Assembly: GCA_964441775.1 (NCBI GenBank) | Contig: CAYTVL010000017.1 | Location: forward strand, 34,221-98,220 | Direction of reading: 5' to 3' | Source of the DNA: SYOC01 sp964441775 | GTDB lineage: Bacteria; Desulfobacterota; Binatia; Bin18 | DNA length: 64,000 nucleotides | In this document: positions 1 through 9,585 of the stretch, in pieces | Position numbering within the stretch: the stretch's first letter is position 1 | Layout of the letters: each line of letters starts with the position of its first letter | Position numbers and translations under genes: made by a program | Notes under the pieces: generated by a model | What the model was told of the DNA's origin: nothing | The model's input: only the letters and a program-made list of their open reading frames with translations | Database searches by the model: none

Positions 1-2
1 AA

Positions 3-2495
3 GACCTGCGCCTTGAGTATGACAGTGGAACAATTGTCTTGACCGTGTACGGACAACACCGGCTTCCCATCGCGCCCAAACCCATGGCGCTGGTGCTCAC
101 GCATCGGCTTGAGGTGCTTGAGCACCAGCTTGGGGCTGAGCATCCCGCCTTTATTGAACTGCAAAGCATTGTGACGGCGCTGTCTCATCTCCCGTCTCGA
201 ACAGAAACGGACTCGGAGAAAGTGCGCGAGCGGCAGCGAGAAAAGGAAGTGATCAAGCGTCGACTCGCTACGCTTACCGCCGAGTGCACGAGCGTGCTCG
301 CCTTTATCATGGAAAATATCCGTCTTTTTAACGGCGTGAAGGGAGAGCCGCATAGCTTCGATCTGCTCTATGCTTTACTAAAGGAACAAGCTTATCGCTT
401 GGCCTATTGGCGCGTCGCGACTGAGGAGATTAATTACCGCCGTTTCTTTGATGTGAATGAGTTAGCCGCTTTGCGCACCGAAGAGCCCGCTGTTTTCTTG
501 GCGGTGCATAAATACGTCTTGCAATTATTTGCAGAAGGAAAAGTGACGGGATTTCGGGTCGATCATATAGACGGCCTGTACGATCCTGCCGAGTATCTGA
601 ACCGTCTCCAGTCTGTGTGCGCCGCGCTCCAAAAAGGGCTGGACGCTTCCCAGCTTTGCTCTGATTTTTTTAATGGCGACGACTCGTCAGAAACGCCTCT
701 CCTCGATGGGAAAGCTCTCCCTTGCTATGTCGTGGTAGAAAAAATTCTTGAGGCGGAAGAGAGGTTGCCCACTACGTGGTCAGCCAATGGGACGTCAGGC
801 TATGACTTTGGGCCGCTCGTCAATGGCCTCTTTGTGGATCCTCTGGGCGAGCGCCCTTGCACGGAAACCTATCAGCGCTTCACAAAAAGCGTCGTCAAGT
901 TCGCTGATCTGGTGTACGAAAGCAAAAAACTCATCATGCAAGTGGCGCTTGCGAGTGAGCTCAACGGGTTGGCGCATCAACTAAACAACTTGTCGGAAAA
1001 GAATCGCTATTCTTGCGATTTTACTTTGAACTTACTGCGCCATGCTCTCCGAGAGATCATCGCGTGTTTTCCTGTCTACCGAACGTATATTACCGAGAAA
1101 GGGGTATCGAATACTGATCGCCTGGTCATTGAACAGGCTGTGGCGCGCGCCAAACGGCGGAATCCCGCCACTGACCGATCGGTATTCGACTTTGTGCGTG
1201 ATGTCTTACTGCTGCATGTTCCAGAACTTAGTGGGGATGAGGCGCGTTGGTCGTACACCGCGTTTGTCATAAAATTCCAGCAATACACGGGGCCTGTGAT
1301 GGCAAAAGGGCTCGAAGATACCGCCTTTTACCGTTACCATCGCTTGATCTCGCTGAATGAGGTCGGCGGAGCCCCAGATCGTTTCGGCGTATCGCTCGCG
1401 CAGTTTCATCAACGGAACCACGAACGACTGCAATACTGGCCGCATTCTCTGTTAGCGACTTCCACGCATGATACCAAGCGAAGCGAAGATGTGCGCGCCC
1501 GCATCAATGTGTTGTCAGAAATACCCCTCGTGTGGCGCGCCGCCGTCAACCGTTGGAGCAAGTTGAATAAGAAAAAGAAGATTATGGTCGAGGGACAACG
1601 TGCGCCGGACCGGCAAGAAGAGTATTTATTTTATCAAACCCTTCTCGGCGTATGGCCATTGACTCCTCTCACCGAAGAGACGCGTCACGAGTTGAATCAA
1701 CGGTTACAAGCCTATATGCACAAGGCGACCAAAGAAGCCAAAGTCAACACTAGTTGGGTCAATCCCCATCAGTTGCATGACGAAGCCGTCCGGCGTTTTG
1801 TGCAAGCGGTGCTCGCAGATGACGCTTTCTTGCGCGCGTTTACTCCCCTGGCGGAAACAGTCGCCGTGTATGGTATGTATAACTCCTTGGCGCAGACGCT
1901 GCTGAAGCTGACAGTTCCCGGAGTGCCAGATATCTACCAAGGCAACGAGATCTGGGATTTCAGCTTGGTCGATCCAGATAATCGCCGCCCGGTTGATTAC
2001 GGACACCGGCAGCAGTTGCTCAGAGAGTTACGTTCTCAAGTACTGAGCCCTCCTTCATCACTGTCAACATTCGCCAGAGGATTAGTAGAAACCTGGAAAG
2101 ATGGACGGATTAAATTATATGTTACCTATCGAACCTTGACATATCGTCGTGAGCACGCAGACCTGTTCCGTGCAGGCGCGTATGAACCGCTAGAGGCAAA
2201 GGGCGAGAAGCAGAACCATGTCTGCTCGTTTGCTCGCTCAGGTGAGCAAGAGCACGTCCTGGTGGTTGCGCCGCGTCTGTTGGGACGTGTTTTGCCGAAC
2301 ATCGAGACGCTGCCCTTGGGAGAAGGCGTCTGGAAAAACACGCTTCTGCACTTAGCGACAAAAGAGGCCGGACGGCGCTACCGCAATCTGTTTACCGATG
2401 AAGTGCTACAGCCGACGCTGCATGAAGGACAGCCGACTCTACCTCTGGCTGAAGTCTTTGCTCATTTTCCTGTAGCGCTGCTGGTGTCGATGTAA
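3..2495 (+). CDS. treY: malto-oligosyltrehalose synthase, 5' partial
   Basis: This GH13-family enzyme isomerises the reducing-end alpha-1,4 bond of maltodextrins to alpha,alpha-1,1, the first step of the TreY/TreZ trehalose pathway in the cytoplasm. The frame is open to the left edge, so the N-terminus, including the first conserved GH13 region, lies outside; the TTG at 39 is only the first visible start-like codon. Counting from 39, the nucleophile motif RVDH is at residues 173-176, the acid/base Glu lies in VVVEKILEAEE near 234, and a THDTKRSED stretch carrying the third conserved Asp is near 475. These are the TreY hallmarks. The next gene downstream converges on it and is also a glycan enzyme. 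TreZ is not in the window. The family assignment is firm. Confidence 0.93.
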   Translation, partial: DLRLEYDSGTIVLTVYGQHRLPIAPKPMALVLTHRLEVLEHQLGAEHPAFIELQSIVTALSHLPSRTETDSEKVRERQREKEVIKRRLATLTAECTSVLAFIMENIRLFNGVKGEPHSFDLLYALLKEQAYRLAYWRVATEEINYRRFFDVNELAALRTEEPAVFLAVHKYVLQLFAEGKVTGFRVDHIDGLYDPAEYLNRLQSVCAALQKGLDASQLCSDFFNGDDSSETPLLDGKALPCYVVVEKILEAEERLPTTWSANGTSGYDFGPLVNGLFVDPLGERPCTETYQRFTKSVVKFADLVYESKKLIMQVALASELNGLAHQLNNLSEKNRYSCDFTLNLLRHALREIIACFPVYRTYITEKGVSNTDRLVIEQAVARAKRRNPATDRSVFDFVRDVLLLHVPELSGDEARWSYTAFVIKFQQYTGPVMAKGLEDTAFYRYHRLISLNEVGGAPDRFGVSLAQFHQRNHERLQYWPHSLLATSTHDTKRSEDVRARINVLSEIPLVWRAAVNRWSKLNKKKKIMVEGQRAPDRQEEYLFYQTLLGVWPLTPLTEETRHELNQRLQAYMHKATKEAKVNTSWVNPHQLHDEAVRRFVQAVLADDAFLRAFTPLAETVAVYGMYNSLAQTLLKLTVPGVPDIYQGNEIWDFSLVDPDNRRPVDYGHRQQLLRELRSQVLSPPSSLSTFARGLVETWKDGRIKLYVTYRTLTYRREHADLFRAGAYEPLEAKGEKQNHVCSFARSGEQEHVLVVAPRLLGRVLPNIETLPLGEGVWKNTLLHLATKEAGRRYRNLFTDEVLQPTLHEGQPTLPLAEVFAHFPVALLVSM

Positions 2496-2543
2496 GCAAT
2501 ATGGATCTTCTTGTGACGAGTTTCCGTGCGCGTGTCTCCGGCC

Positions 2544-4739
2544 TTACTTCCGTACGACTACCTCCACTGCTCCTTGTTTTTCCAAAACTTCCACCGCAGC
2601 ACTGCGACGGCCTTGAGTGATACTGAGATCTAGTTGCGCATCGCCAACCGTCAAGCCCCGAATCTCTAACCGTCTGAGCCACGGCGGGAGATTCGCACGA
2701 GTCATTGTCACACGGTGCTCCCAGGCGTCGACTGTCACATTCAGTGTGGCTTGGAGCAACAGAAAGACACTTGCCGCCGCCCAGGCCTGTGGCTTGCAGG
2801 CTACAGGGTACGGGACTGGGGTGTGGTGCAGTTGCCGTGGAAAACCGCAGAACAGCTCGGGCATACGGTGCTCTTCAAAGCTATGACTGGCGTCGAAGAG
2901 CACCGTGAGGATCTGGGCGGCGTGTTGGGCAGCGCCGTACCGGGCACAACCGGCGGCGATCAGCGCGTTATCGTGCGGCCAGATCGAGCCGTTGTGGTAA
3001 CTGATAGGATTGTAACGCCGCGCCTTTGCCGAAAGCGTTCGGACTCCCCATCCACACAGCATATCCTCCTGGGTCAATCGGGATATCGTGGCCTGCGCTT
3101 TGCCCTGGTCGGCAATGGCGCCGAACAAACAGTGTCCAGCGTTAGAGCTTATCACGCGACAAAGCCGGCGGTCGCCATCAAGGGCAAGACCAAACGCGCC
3201 TTCTTCTGATATCCAGAAATCACGATTGAAATGTTCACGCAGTCGCGCGGCCTGTTCTTCCCACGTTGCTGCTTCGACAAACCGCTCCAAGCGTCGAGCA
3301 AGGCGGGCCATGCCGTTTTTGGCGGCGTACACATAGGCCTGCACTTCGGCGAGCGCGATGGGCGGTTCGGCAAGCGTCCCATCGGCATGGGAGATAGCGT
3401 CATGCGAATCTTTCCAGCCTTGGTTGATAAGACCGCGCGGGCTGCGACGCACGTAGCTGAGATAGCCGTCTTCGTCCGTGGCTGTATCAATCCACCGCAT
3501 TGCTGCCATCGCTGCAGGCCACAGTTCCTTAACGAACTGCCGATCGCCGGTGCGGTCGGCATACTCTACAAATAGCACCAAAAACAATGGCGTTGCATCA
3601 ATGCTCCCGTAGTATCTGCCAAAAGGGATCTCGCCGGTCGCCGCCATTTCGCCGTAGCGCAATTCATGAATGATTTTCCCGGGCTCTTCATCGCGCTCTG
3701 CATTCACGTGCTGTCCCTGTAGCTGTGCGAGGGTGCGTAACACCCCGGCAGCGATCCCAGGCGCAAAGACAAGCGTTTCTAACGCAGTGATGAGACCATC
3801 ACGTCCGAACACCGTAGCGAACCAGGGAATGCCAGCATAGACATAGGTGCTCTCATCGCTTTCCGGGTGCAACAGAACCAGGTCATGCACCGAGCGGTTG
3901 AGCCAGGCGTTGAAGTTCTCATTATTGGAGGAAATGCGGGGGAACTGTTCCTTCCAACTGTCGCGTTCGCGTTGGACTTCTGCTAGAGCGTCCTGAAACG
4001 TCAAAAGCGATAGCCGGGGCGTGGCCTCAATACACGCAATACGAATCTCCACCATCATTTCTTCCCCCGGGGCGACGGCCAGATGAAAGTCTGCACTGGA
4101 GGCAGTCAACGATTGTGGCGAAGGAACAAACGTGCATCGGGTTTCACGCGAGATGTTATCCGCACCACGATAGCGGAGACGCACACAACCAGCCTCGACA
4201 ATGGGGGGCTCGGGCGTACCCCGTTGCACCCGGGCCGTACCACGAAGCTCAAAGAGATCGGCGAAATCCGCACCAAAAAAGATAGACAGCCGCATTTGCA
4301 GCGGCGTTTGACCATAGTGATGTAATCGCAAGCGCTCATACAGCGTATGCTGGAGGACAGTCTTGCATCGCTGGATGGCGACGGTATCTCGCAGTAAGAC
4401 CACTTCATCACCACGGCGCTCATCAGCATTGGCGAGGTAGGTCACTAGCGTATTGCCATTGTCCGTCGGCGTCGTACTCAGTAACACCGGAAAGCCCCCA
4501 TTGAGCCGGAGTTCAAATCGGTGCAGAAAACGTGTGCCCCGATGAAAGAAACCATAGGGCTCATCAGTCGTAAGAGGCACATCGCCGACAATGTCAAAAA
4601 TGGCGAAACTATCGTGATGGTTCAGCAATACGTGAGGACGTCGGGGCGCAAAAGCCGACGCTAAGAGATAATAGTGTTCGCCAATACGGATGCGTTCCGG
4701 CGTCTCTACAGGTGGAGGCGGTGTTGGCGTCGTCATCAA
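2544..4739 (-). CDS. glycogen-debranching-type amylo-alpha-1,6-glucosidase
   Basis: This is a cytoplasmic glycoside hydrolase of the bacterial glycogen debranching type, expected to remove alpha-1,6 branches or process oligosaccharides. The 731 residues fit a bacterial N-terminal beta-sandwich domain (about 1-260) followed by an (alpha/alpha)6 catalytic domain. The latter carries the characteristic AGIPWFATVFGRDGLITALE stretch near residue 310 and the conserved ISYHNGSIWPHDNALIA segment near 590. A glycosyltransferase follows upstream on the same strand after 21 bases, so the two are probably co-transcribed. A GDE plus family 4 glycosyltransferase pair is a common bacterial arrangement, probably linked to glycogen or compatible-solute metabolism with the neighbouring TreY. 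Substrate specificity cannot be read from the sequence. Confidence 0.88.
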   Translation of the reverse strand: MMTTPTPPPPVETPERIRIGEHYYLLASAFAPRRPHVLLNHHDSFAIFDIVGDVPLTTDEPYGFFHRGTRFLHRFELRLNGGFPVLLSTTPTDNGNTLVTYLANADERRGDEVVLLRDTVAIQRCKTVLQHTLYERLRLHHYGQTPLQMRLSIFFGADFADLFELRGTARVQRGTPEPPIVEAGCVRLRYRGADNISRETRCTFVPSPQSLTASSADFHLAVAPGEEMMVEIRIACIEATPRLSLLTFQDALAEVQRERDSWKEQFPRISSNNENFNAWLNRSVHDLVLLHPESDESTYVYAGIPWFATVFGRDGLITALETLVFAPGIAAGVLRTLAQLQGQHVNAERDEEPGKIIHELRYGEMAATGEIPFGRYYGSIDATPLFLVLFVEYADRTGDRQFVKELWPAAMAAMRWIDTATDEDGYLSYVRRSPRGLINQGWKDSHDAISHADGTLAEPPIALAEVQAYVYAAKNGMARLARRLERFVEAATWEEQAARLREHFNRDFWISEEGAFGLALDGDRRLCRVISSNAGHCLFGAIADQGKAQATISRLTQEDMLCGWGVRTLSAKARRYNPISYHNGSIWPHDNALIAAGCARYGAAQHAAQILTVLFDASHSFEEHRMPELFCGFPRQLHHTPVPYPVACKPQAWAAASVFLLLQATLNVTVDAWEHRVTMTRANLPPWLRRLEIRGLTVGDAQLDLSITQGRRSAAVEVLEKQGAVEVVVRK

Positions 4740-4760
4740 CCCTCCCTCCGTTCTGCGGAA

Positions 4761-5904
4761 TTAATAGACCGAGTGAGGACGCGTACCCTGGGCCAATGAA
4801 GAAGGTGCACAACTCTGCTGTCGCCAAGAAGACATAAGCGCGGTCGTCTGCTGTGGAACAACCGTCGCCATTGGGTGTGACACTTGCAGACATCGTTCAT
4901 ACAACGTCACATACTCACTCGTCATACGATGGACAGAGAATCGCTGCTCGAATTCTTTTCGACATGCTGCACGATTCAGCTTTGCCACCTGCCGAATGGC
5001 CGCGACCATATCCTCGTCGGTTTCGCAGATCACCCCCGTTACGCCATCGCGCCCTACCTCTGGCACAGAGCCTCGGGCGCCGTGCAATCACTGGCGTGCC
5101 GCAGGCGAACGCTTCGATCATCACTAAGCCAAAAGGTTCTGGCCAGTCAATTGGAAACAGCAAGGCGAGAGCGTCTCCAAGCAACACACGCTTCTGCCTC
5201 TCGTCGACCTCGCCGATAAAGTCGATCAGAGGGTGGTCCAAGAGCGGGCGGATGCGCGTATCAAAGTAGTCTTGATCGGCTTTGTCGACTTTGGCCGCAA
5301 TGCGTAAGGGCACGCCCGCTTGGCAGGCCAGCCGAATAGCGCAATCTGGCCGTTTTTCCGGCGATAGACGTCCAAGAAATAACAGACTGTTACGTGGTCG
5401 TGACTGGAATGGATAAAGGTCAAGAGGCAAGCCATGATAAACCGTAGTAGCCCACGACACGCCGGACAACGGATGCCATTGCGCGTCACTGATAGAAACG
5501 AGCGACACTTGTGGATATGCACGAAACAGCGGCCCGAGTTCTGGGATATCCAGTCGTCCATGCAACGTGATCACAGTGGGCGTCGCCACGCGCGTGGCGA
5601 GCGGTAAGCCCAGATAATCAGTATGACAATGAATCACATCAAATTCATGGGCTCGTTGATACACCTGTTCAAGCATCAGCAGGTGGAGCGCCACGGGATC
5701 CTGACAAGTTGGATTAAGTCGCACAGCGCGGTCGCACGGCGCCTCTAGCTTCGCGCGTGTCAACGAGTCGCCACTCGCAAAAAGGGTTACGTCATGCCCT
5801 GAGCGCACCAGCTCTTCTGTCAGATACGAGACCACTCGTTCCGTGCCCCCGTAAAGGACAGGGGGGACTCGCTCATAAAGTGGCGCCACTTGGGCAATGC
5901 GCAT
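4761..5904 (-). pseudogene. family 4 glycosyltransferase broken by a one-base frameshift
   Basis: This is a GT-B fold glycosyltransferase of family GT4. The first frame, from ATG at 5904, has the N-terminal donor-fold start VLYGGTERVVSYLTEELV, the sugar-nucleotide-binding EPFGLVMIE (EX7E) motif and then EAFACGTPVIA. After that the reading becomes nonsense and stops at 4915. The expected continuation, GSVPEVGRDGVTGVICE and the C-terminal helix, is present in the next frame and ends at 4761. Removing one G of the GGG run at 5075-5077 (plus strand) restores ARRRGSVPEV and a 380-residue protein of normal family length. The cause may be a real frameshift or a homopolymer sequencing error. It lies 21 bases upstream of the debranching-type enzyme. 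Confidence 0.85.
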
Positions 5905-6467
5905 AATATTCTCCTCCTCTAATGGACTAGACTGTTAGCCTAGAGATTGTTGACGCCTGATTGTCAGTGCGCCGGGCAAGAGAAGGGGAGCAAGAGCTAC
6001 GCCTTGAAATGAGTGCACTCCTAGTTGGCTTCGGCCCTATTCCCCTCTTGCATTGTTTAAATTGTATAGTAGTATTCAAATATTTCTATTTTGTACTTCC
6101 TTTGTGTTACCATCAGTAATACAGCAAAAGAGAGACCAGATGAAAAGTGATGCATTCAGTATAGCCGTCGTTTTCGTGAGGAGCTGAAAGAAAAGCTATG
6201 TTGCTGTGGTGCGTCTAATTTTTCCTTGTCAAGTTTATGAAGAATCAAGGTTTGCGTCAATTGGCAATAGTCTCTTCTGTAGCGAAATTCTCTGTGCTTA
6301 CTAGGGGAAATACTCCACAAGCACAATGCTCTAACGGTGAGAGACGGATAGGCGTAGCGGGGAGGACTAAGAAAATGCAGGGTCCCCTGGTGGGACGGTT
6401 GAGACAAGGGAACAACGAAAACGGACCCAACTGAGATACCGCTTCTTCTGATGTCTATTATGTAAAA
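5905..6467. other. intergenic region between divergent genes, no gene identified
   Basis: This 560-base region separates the glycosyltransferase from the phosphatase-like gene and must hold both promoters. It includes an AT-rich block around 6055-6130. A 7-bp inverted repeat (TGTGCTT at 6293-6299 and AAGCACA at 6319-6325) and a GTCCC/GGGAC hairpin near 6382-6396 are visible. The 65-codon frame at 6237-6434 has no recognisable features and no good ribosome binding site. I matched the 6320-6450 stretch against remembered c-di-GMP-I, TPP and cobalamin riboswitch cores and found no fit. Confidence 0.4.
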
Positions 6468-6557
6468 GTGAATTTATTAGGCGCCTTCATGTACTTTGTC
6501 TACCACCTTGCAGAGACGACCGATGACGTGGAGCTTGCTTCCTTACAGTGCAATACA

Positions 6558-8339
6558 ATGTTGACTCCCTGGAAATTTATGCTGAGAGACATGGTCACAA
6601 TCAGTATTGGCATATTCGTCTGTGTGCTGTCCGGCTGCGGAGGCGTCTTCAGCTTGATCACCCACAAAGGCGAACAGAAGTTAGAGACGAAACCACTCTC
6701 CCCGAAGTTAGGGCCGTATGTCCTGGTCTTTGCGATTGATGGGGCGGGCTATCACGAACTGCTGCAAGCGATCCGCTCTGGGAAAGCCTCTCACTTACAG
6801 TCCTTATTAGGAGCGGAGCAGCAAGAGGGGCGCTTTGCTCATGGCTACGCCGCGCCTCACGTGCTCAGCATCCTGCCGTCGACGACGGTGGCGGCGTGGG
6901 CATCGATTTTCACTGGCCAGCCGCCCGCCCAGACCGGGGTGCCGGGGAACGAGTGGTTTGTCCGCGAACAACGCCAGTTCGTAGCCCCGGCACCGGTGTC
7001 TATTCCCGATACGGATGACTTTCGGAGAACACTCACGGAGGGATTAGTCGGTAATGCGCTCCAGACTCCGACGCTCTATGAGTTACTTGGGACCCGTTCT
7101 TACGTCTCTCTCTCCCAAATCTATCGCGGAGCTACCCTCTTTACGACTGTCGAGCCGTCGGCTTTCGTTACGCTGATGACCCAGTTTGTCACGGGCGTAG
7201 TGTTTGGGGCAGCAGCCAAGCAAGAGCTGTATGCTCAGATTGACCTCAACTCGGTCACCAAGGTGGTTGCGACGCTCAAGGAGCATGAGGTTCCCGCCCT
7301 GCAGGTTGTGTATCTTCCGGGGACTGATCTTTTCACGCACATCGCCGAGGAGCCGCGGAATACGCAGGATGATGAACCGCTGCCGATGCAGGTCGACTAT
7401 CTCGAAAGTGTGGCCGACAAGGCGATTGGGGACGTGTTAGAAGCCTATCAGCAGCTCGGCGTCCTGGATGAGACCTACGTGCTCTTCATTGCCGACCATG
7501 GGCATACACCAGTCCTCGATGACGACCGCCATGCATTGGGCACGGAAGGAGAGGACGAACCGCCTGCCCTCATTGAGAAAACTGGGTTCCGGATGCGGCC
7601 CTTTGTCCTCAACCCTGGAGAGGCGAAGCAGGATTACCAGGCGACCGTCGCGTACCAGGGCGCCATGGCCTATCTCTACCTCGCCGATCGTTCCACCTGT
7701 CCGAAAGAAGGCGACCGCTGCGAGTGGCAACGGCCACCCCGCTTGAAGGCTGATGTCATGCCCATAGTCCGCGCTTTCTACAAAGTAAATATGACCGGTG
7801 ATCCGATTCCGCAGTTGAAAGGGACGCTCGATCTGATTTTTGCTCGTGAACCGCGACCGCCCGGGCAGCCAGCATTGCCTTTTCAGATCTTTGACGGCAA
7901 AAAATTGATTCCCATCGCGACGTACTTAGCTCATCATCCGAGACCGGATCTCCCCCAATTGGAGATCCGCATGCGTTGGCTGAGCGCTGGTCCCTATGGC
8001 GATCGCGCAGGCGATGTCCTGCTGCTCGCACGCTCTGGTTTAGAGCGACCGTTAGAAGAGCGTTTTTACTTCTCTGGGCCCTACAATTCCTGGCATGGCA
8101 GTCCCACCATGCAGGATAGCCATATTCCGGTTCTCCTTGCTCGCCAGGGAGACTCGGGCGAGCAGCTTGAGGCGATCGTCAAGGCTGCGATGAGTAAGGT
8201 TCCCTCTCAACTCGATTTTGTTCCCCTCGTGCGGGCCTTGCTGGGGCAGGCGAAGGCAGGCTCCTCTCCTCATCCTCTTGAGGCGGCAAAGCTGCAACTT
8301 ATTCCGTCTTTAGAAGATGGAGACAAAGGAAACGAGTAA
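6558..8339 (+). CDS. alkaline-phosphatase-superfamily (type I phosphodiesterase) lipoprotein
   Basis: This is an exported hydrolase of the alkaline phosphatase / nucleotide pyrophosphatase superfamily, expected to cleave phosphate esters or diesters using two metal ions. The N-terminus has a hydrophobic stretch ending in the lipobox LSGC, so it is probably an outer-membrane-anchored lipoprotein. FAIDGAGYHEL supplies the first metal ligand, PSTTVAAWASIFTG contains the likely nucleophile Thr, GTDLFTH gives an Asp and His, and ADHGH gives the last Asp-His pair. The frame is open from a GTG at 6468. No candidate start has a convincing ribosome binding site; ATG 6558 gives a sensible signal peptide, and ATG 6579 is also possible. 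The pssA gene follows after 18 bases, suggesting an operon and a lipid-related role. Confidence 0.82.
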   Translation: MLTPWKFMLRDMVTISIGIFVCVLSGCGGVFSLITHKGEQKLETKPLSPKLGPYVLVFAIDGAGYHELLQAIRSGKASHLQSLLGAEQQEGRFAHGYAAPHVLSILPSTTVAAWASIFTGQPPAQTGVPGNEWFVREQRQFVAPAPVSIPDTDDFRRTLTEGLVGNALQTPTLYELLGTRSYVSLSQIYRGATLFTTVEPSAFVTLMTQFVTGVVFGAAAKQELYAQIDLNSVTKVVATLKEHEVPALQVVYLPGTDLFTHIAEEPRNTQDDEPLPMQVDYLESVADKAIGDVLEAYQQLGVLDETYVLFIADHGHTPVLDDDRHALGTEGEDEPPALIEKTGFRMRPFVLNPGEAKQDYQATVAYQGAMAYLYLADRSTCPKEGDRCEWQRPPRLKADVMPIVRAFYKVNMTGDPIPQLKGTLDLIFAREPRPPGQPALPFQIFDGKKLIPIATYLAHHPRPDLPQLEIRMRWLSAGPYGDRAGDVLLLARSGLERPLEERFYFSGPYNSWHGSPTMQDSHIPVLLARQGDSGEQLEAIVKAAMSKVPSQLDFVPLVRALLGQAKAGSSPHPLEAAKLQLIPSLEDGDKGNE

Positions 8340-8357
8340 ACTAAGAGCAGATTCATC

Positions 8358-8999
8358 ATGGGACAGATGGACTCACCGCGACGACAGGTCGGCCATTTCT
8401 CGCTGCTTCGTAGCTATCAGTTAGCGGATCTGCTCACGCTTGCGAATGCGTTTGCTGGGATGGCTTCTATCTTGGCCGTGCTCAGTTATCTACTCACTGC
8501 AGAACCTTGGCGCGTCACCTTGGCGCTTGGGCTCCTACCGGTCGCCTTGGGATTTGATATCGCAGATGGCTTTGTCGCCCGTTGGCGTCATCAACATTCG
8601 CGGTTTGGACAGGAATTGGATTCGCTGGCTGATATCGTGAGCTTTGGGGTTGCCCCGGTCGTGTTCGCTTATGGGGTAGGGATGCGCAGCGGCTGGGATG
8701 CTCTCATCTTCCTCTTTTTTGTAGGGTGTGGCATTAGTCGCTTGGCGCGCTTTAATATCACTGCTGCCGAACTTTCCGACGCCAAAGGAAAGGTGCGCTA
8801 TTTTGAAGGGACCCCGATTCCTTCCAGTTTATTGCTTGTGCTTATTCTTGCTGCCTGTTTCTACACTGGGCATAGCAACGATAGACTGCCCCTTGGAGTC
8901 GTCACCCTCGCCTCGGTCCACTGGCATCCTCTCTCCCTCCTGTATATAGCGAATGGCTGCGCCATGATCAGTAAAACACTCCGCATCCCAAAGCCATGA
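8358..8999 (+). CDS. pssA: CDP-diacylglycerol--serine O-phosphatidyltransferase
   Basis: This inner-membrane enzyme transfers phosphatidyl from CDP-diacylglycerol to serine, the first step toward phosphatidylethanolamine. The complete CDP-alcohol phosphotransferase signature is present: D67, D70-G71, A74-R75, G84, D88 and D92, in the exact D-x2-DG-x2-AR-x8-G-x3-D-x3-D spacing. About six to eight hydrophobic segments fit the fold. At 213 residues it is slightly shorter than many PssA proteins (about 240-260), mostly at the C-terminus. It starts 18 bases after the phosphatase-like lipoprotein gene. The PssA subgroup is chosen over PgsA from overall resemblance; the exact alcohol substrate is inferred. 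Confidence 0.88.
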   Translation: MGQMDSPRRQVGHFSLLRSYQLADLLTLANAFAGMASILAVLSYLLTAEPWRVTLALGLLPVALGFDIADGFVARWRHQHSRFGQELDSLADIVSFGVAPVVFAYGVGMRSGWDALIFLFFVGCGISRLARFNITAAELSDAKGKVRYFEGTPIPSSLLLVLILAACFYTGHSNDRLPLGVVTLASVHWHPLSLLYIANGCAMISKTLRIPKP

Positions 9000-9254
9000 G
9001 CCATTTTTTTGCCCCGTGTTTCACCCGATCAAGAACACGTGCGCACCGTGTTGCGCCAGAGCAGCAGAAAACCAGTTGCTAAATGCTCTTCTCTCTTCGT
9101 CTCTCACAATCTCCCTCTTAGTGCGCCTCGCTTCCAGCTTGGCATAAAAATTGTTCATATTTTTAATCATGGTTGCGAGCTACCTGATCAATGTCAGCGT
9201 GTTTAAGTCTGAATCTTCAATAGTTTTGAAACTCCACTTTCAGGGAGGTAATTT

Positions 9255-9461
9255 ATGCGACGATATTATGGAAGGACAGTAGTCTTGATGCTGCTGCTGG
9301 TGGGAAGCTGCCTCAGCAGTATGAGTGGGTGTGCAGTATTTCGCGCAACGGGGCGGAGTGTGGAAGCCGTGGGGGAGGGCGCCGGTCACGCCGTTGCTGG
9401 CACGGGGCGAGCCATAGAAGGCGCCGCTAGAGAGACAAAAAGAGATCTGACCGGCAGATAA
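9255..9461 (+). CDS. small lipoprotein of unknown function
   Basis: A 68-residue exported lipoprotein: basic start MRRYYGR, a hydrophobic core, and a lipobox ending SMSGC at about residue 26. The mature part is about 43 residues, rich in Gly and Ala, with alternating GEGAGHAVAGTGRAIEGAA, and resembles the entericidin style of small lipoproteins. A clear ribosome binding site (GGGAGG) precedes the ATG. It heads a run of three exported proteins on the same strand. No function can be assigned. Confidence 0.7.
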   Translation: MRRYYGRTVVLMLLLVGSCLSSMSGCAVFRATGRSVEAVGEGAGHAVAGTGRAIEGAARETKRDLTGR

Positions 9462-9521
9462 AAGATTTCTACCTGTTGTAAGGAATAGGTGAATTGCAGA
9501 GGTGCATGTTCAGTCATGCTC

Positions 9522-9558
9522 AGCCTGGCAGGAGTGCTGAAGTCGTTCCTGCCAGGCT
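9522..9558 (+). terminator. perfect 12-bp inverted repeat, probable terminator or mRNA hairpin
   Basis: AGCCTGGCAGGA (9522-9533) and TCCTGCCAGGCT (9547-9558) are perfectly complementary around a 13-base loop, between two small exported-protein genes. No T-run follows, so it is not a classical intrinsic terminator. It may end or attenuate transcription of the lipoprotein gene, or stabilise its mRNA 3' end. Confidence 0.5.
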
Positions 9559-9585
9559 TATCCATGTACGCAAAAGGAGAGTTTT

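Noticed and set aside
6237..6434. 65-codon reading frame in the intergenic region
   Set aside because: No ribosome binding site, no motif and no signal; composition is not protein-like.
6430..6455. CTGAGATACC... CTGATG resembling a TPP riboswitch core
   Set aside because: The remaining conserved TPP elements, and the pairing that should surround them, are absent, and the downstream gene is not thiamine-related.
9138..9155. TTGGCATAAAAATTGTTC as a sigma-54 promoter for the small lipoprotein gene
   Set aside because: The -12 element reads GT instead of the essential GC. The spacing fits, but this mismatch is usually fatal.
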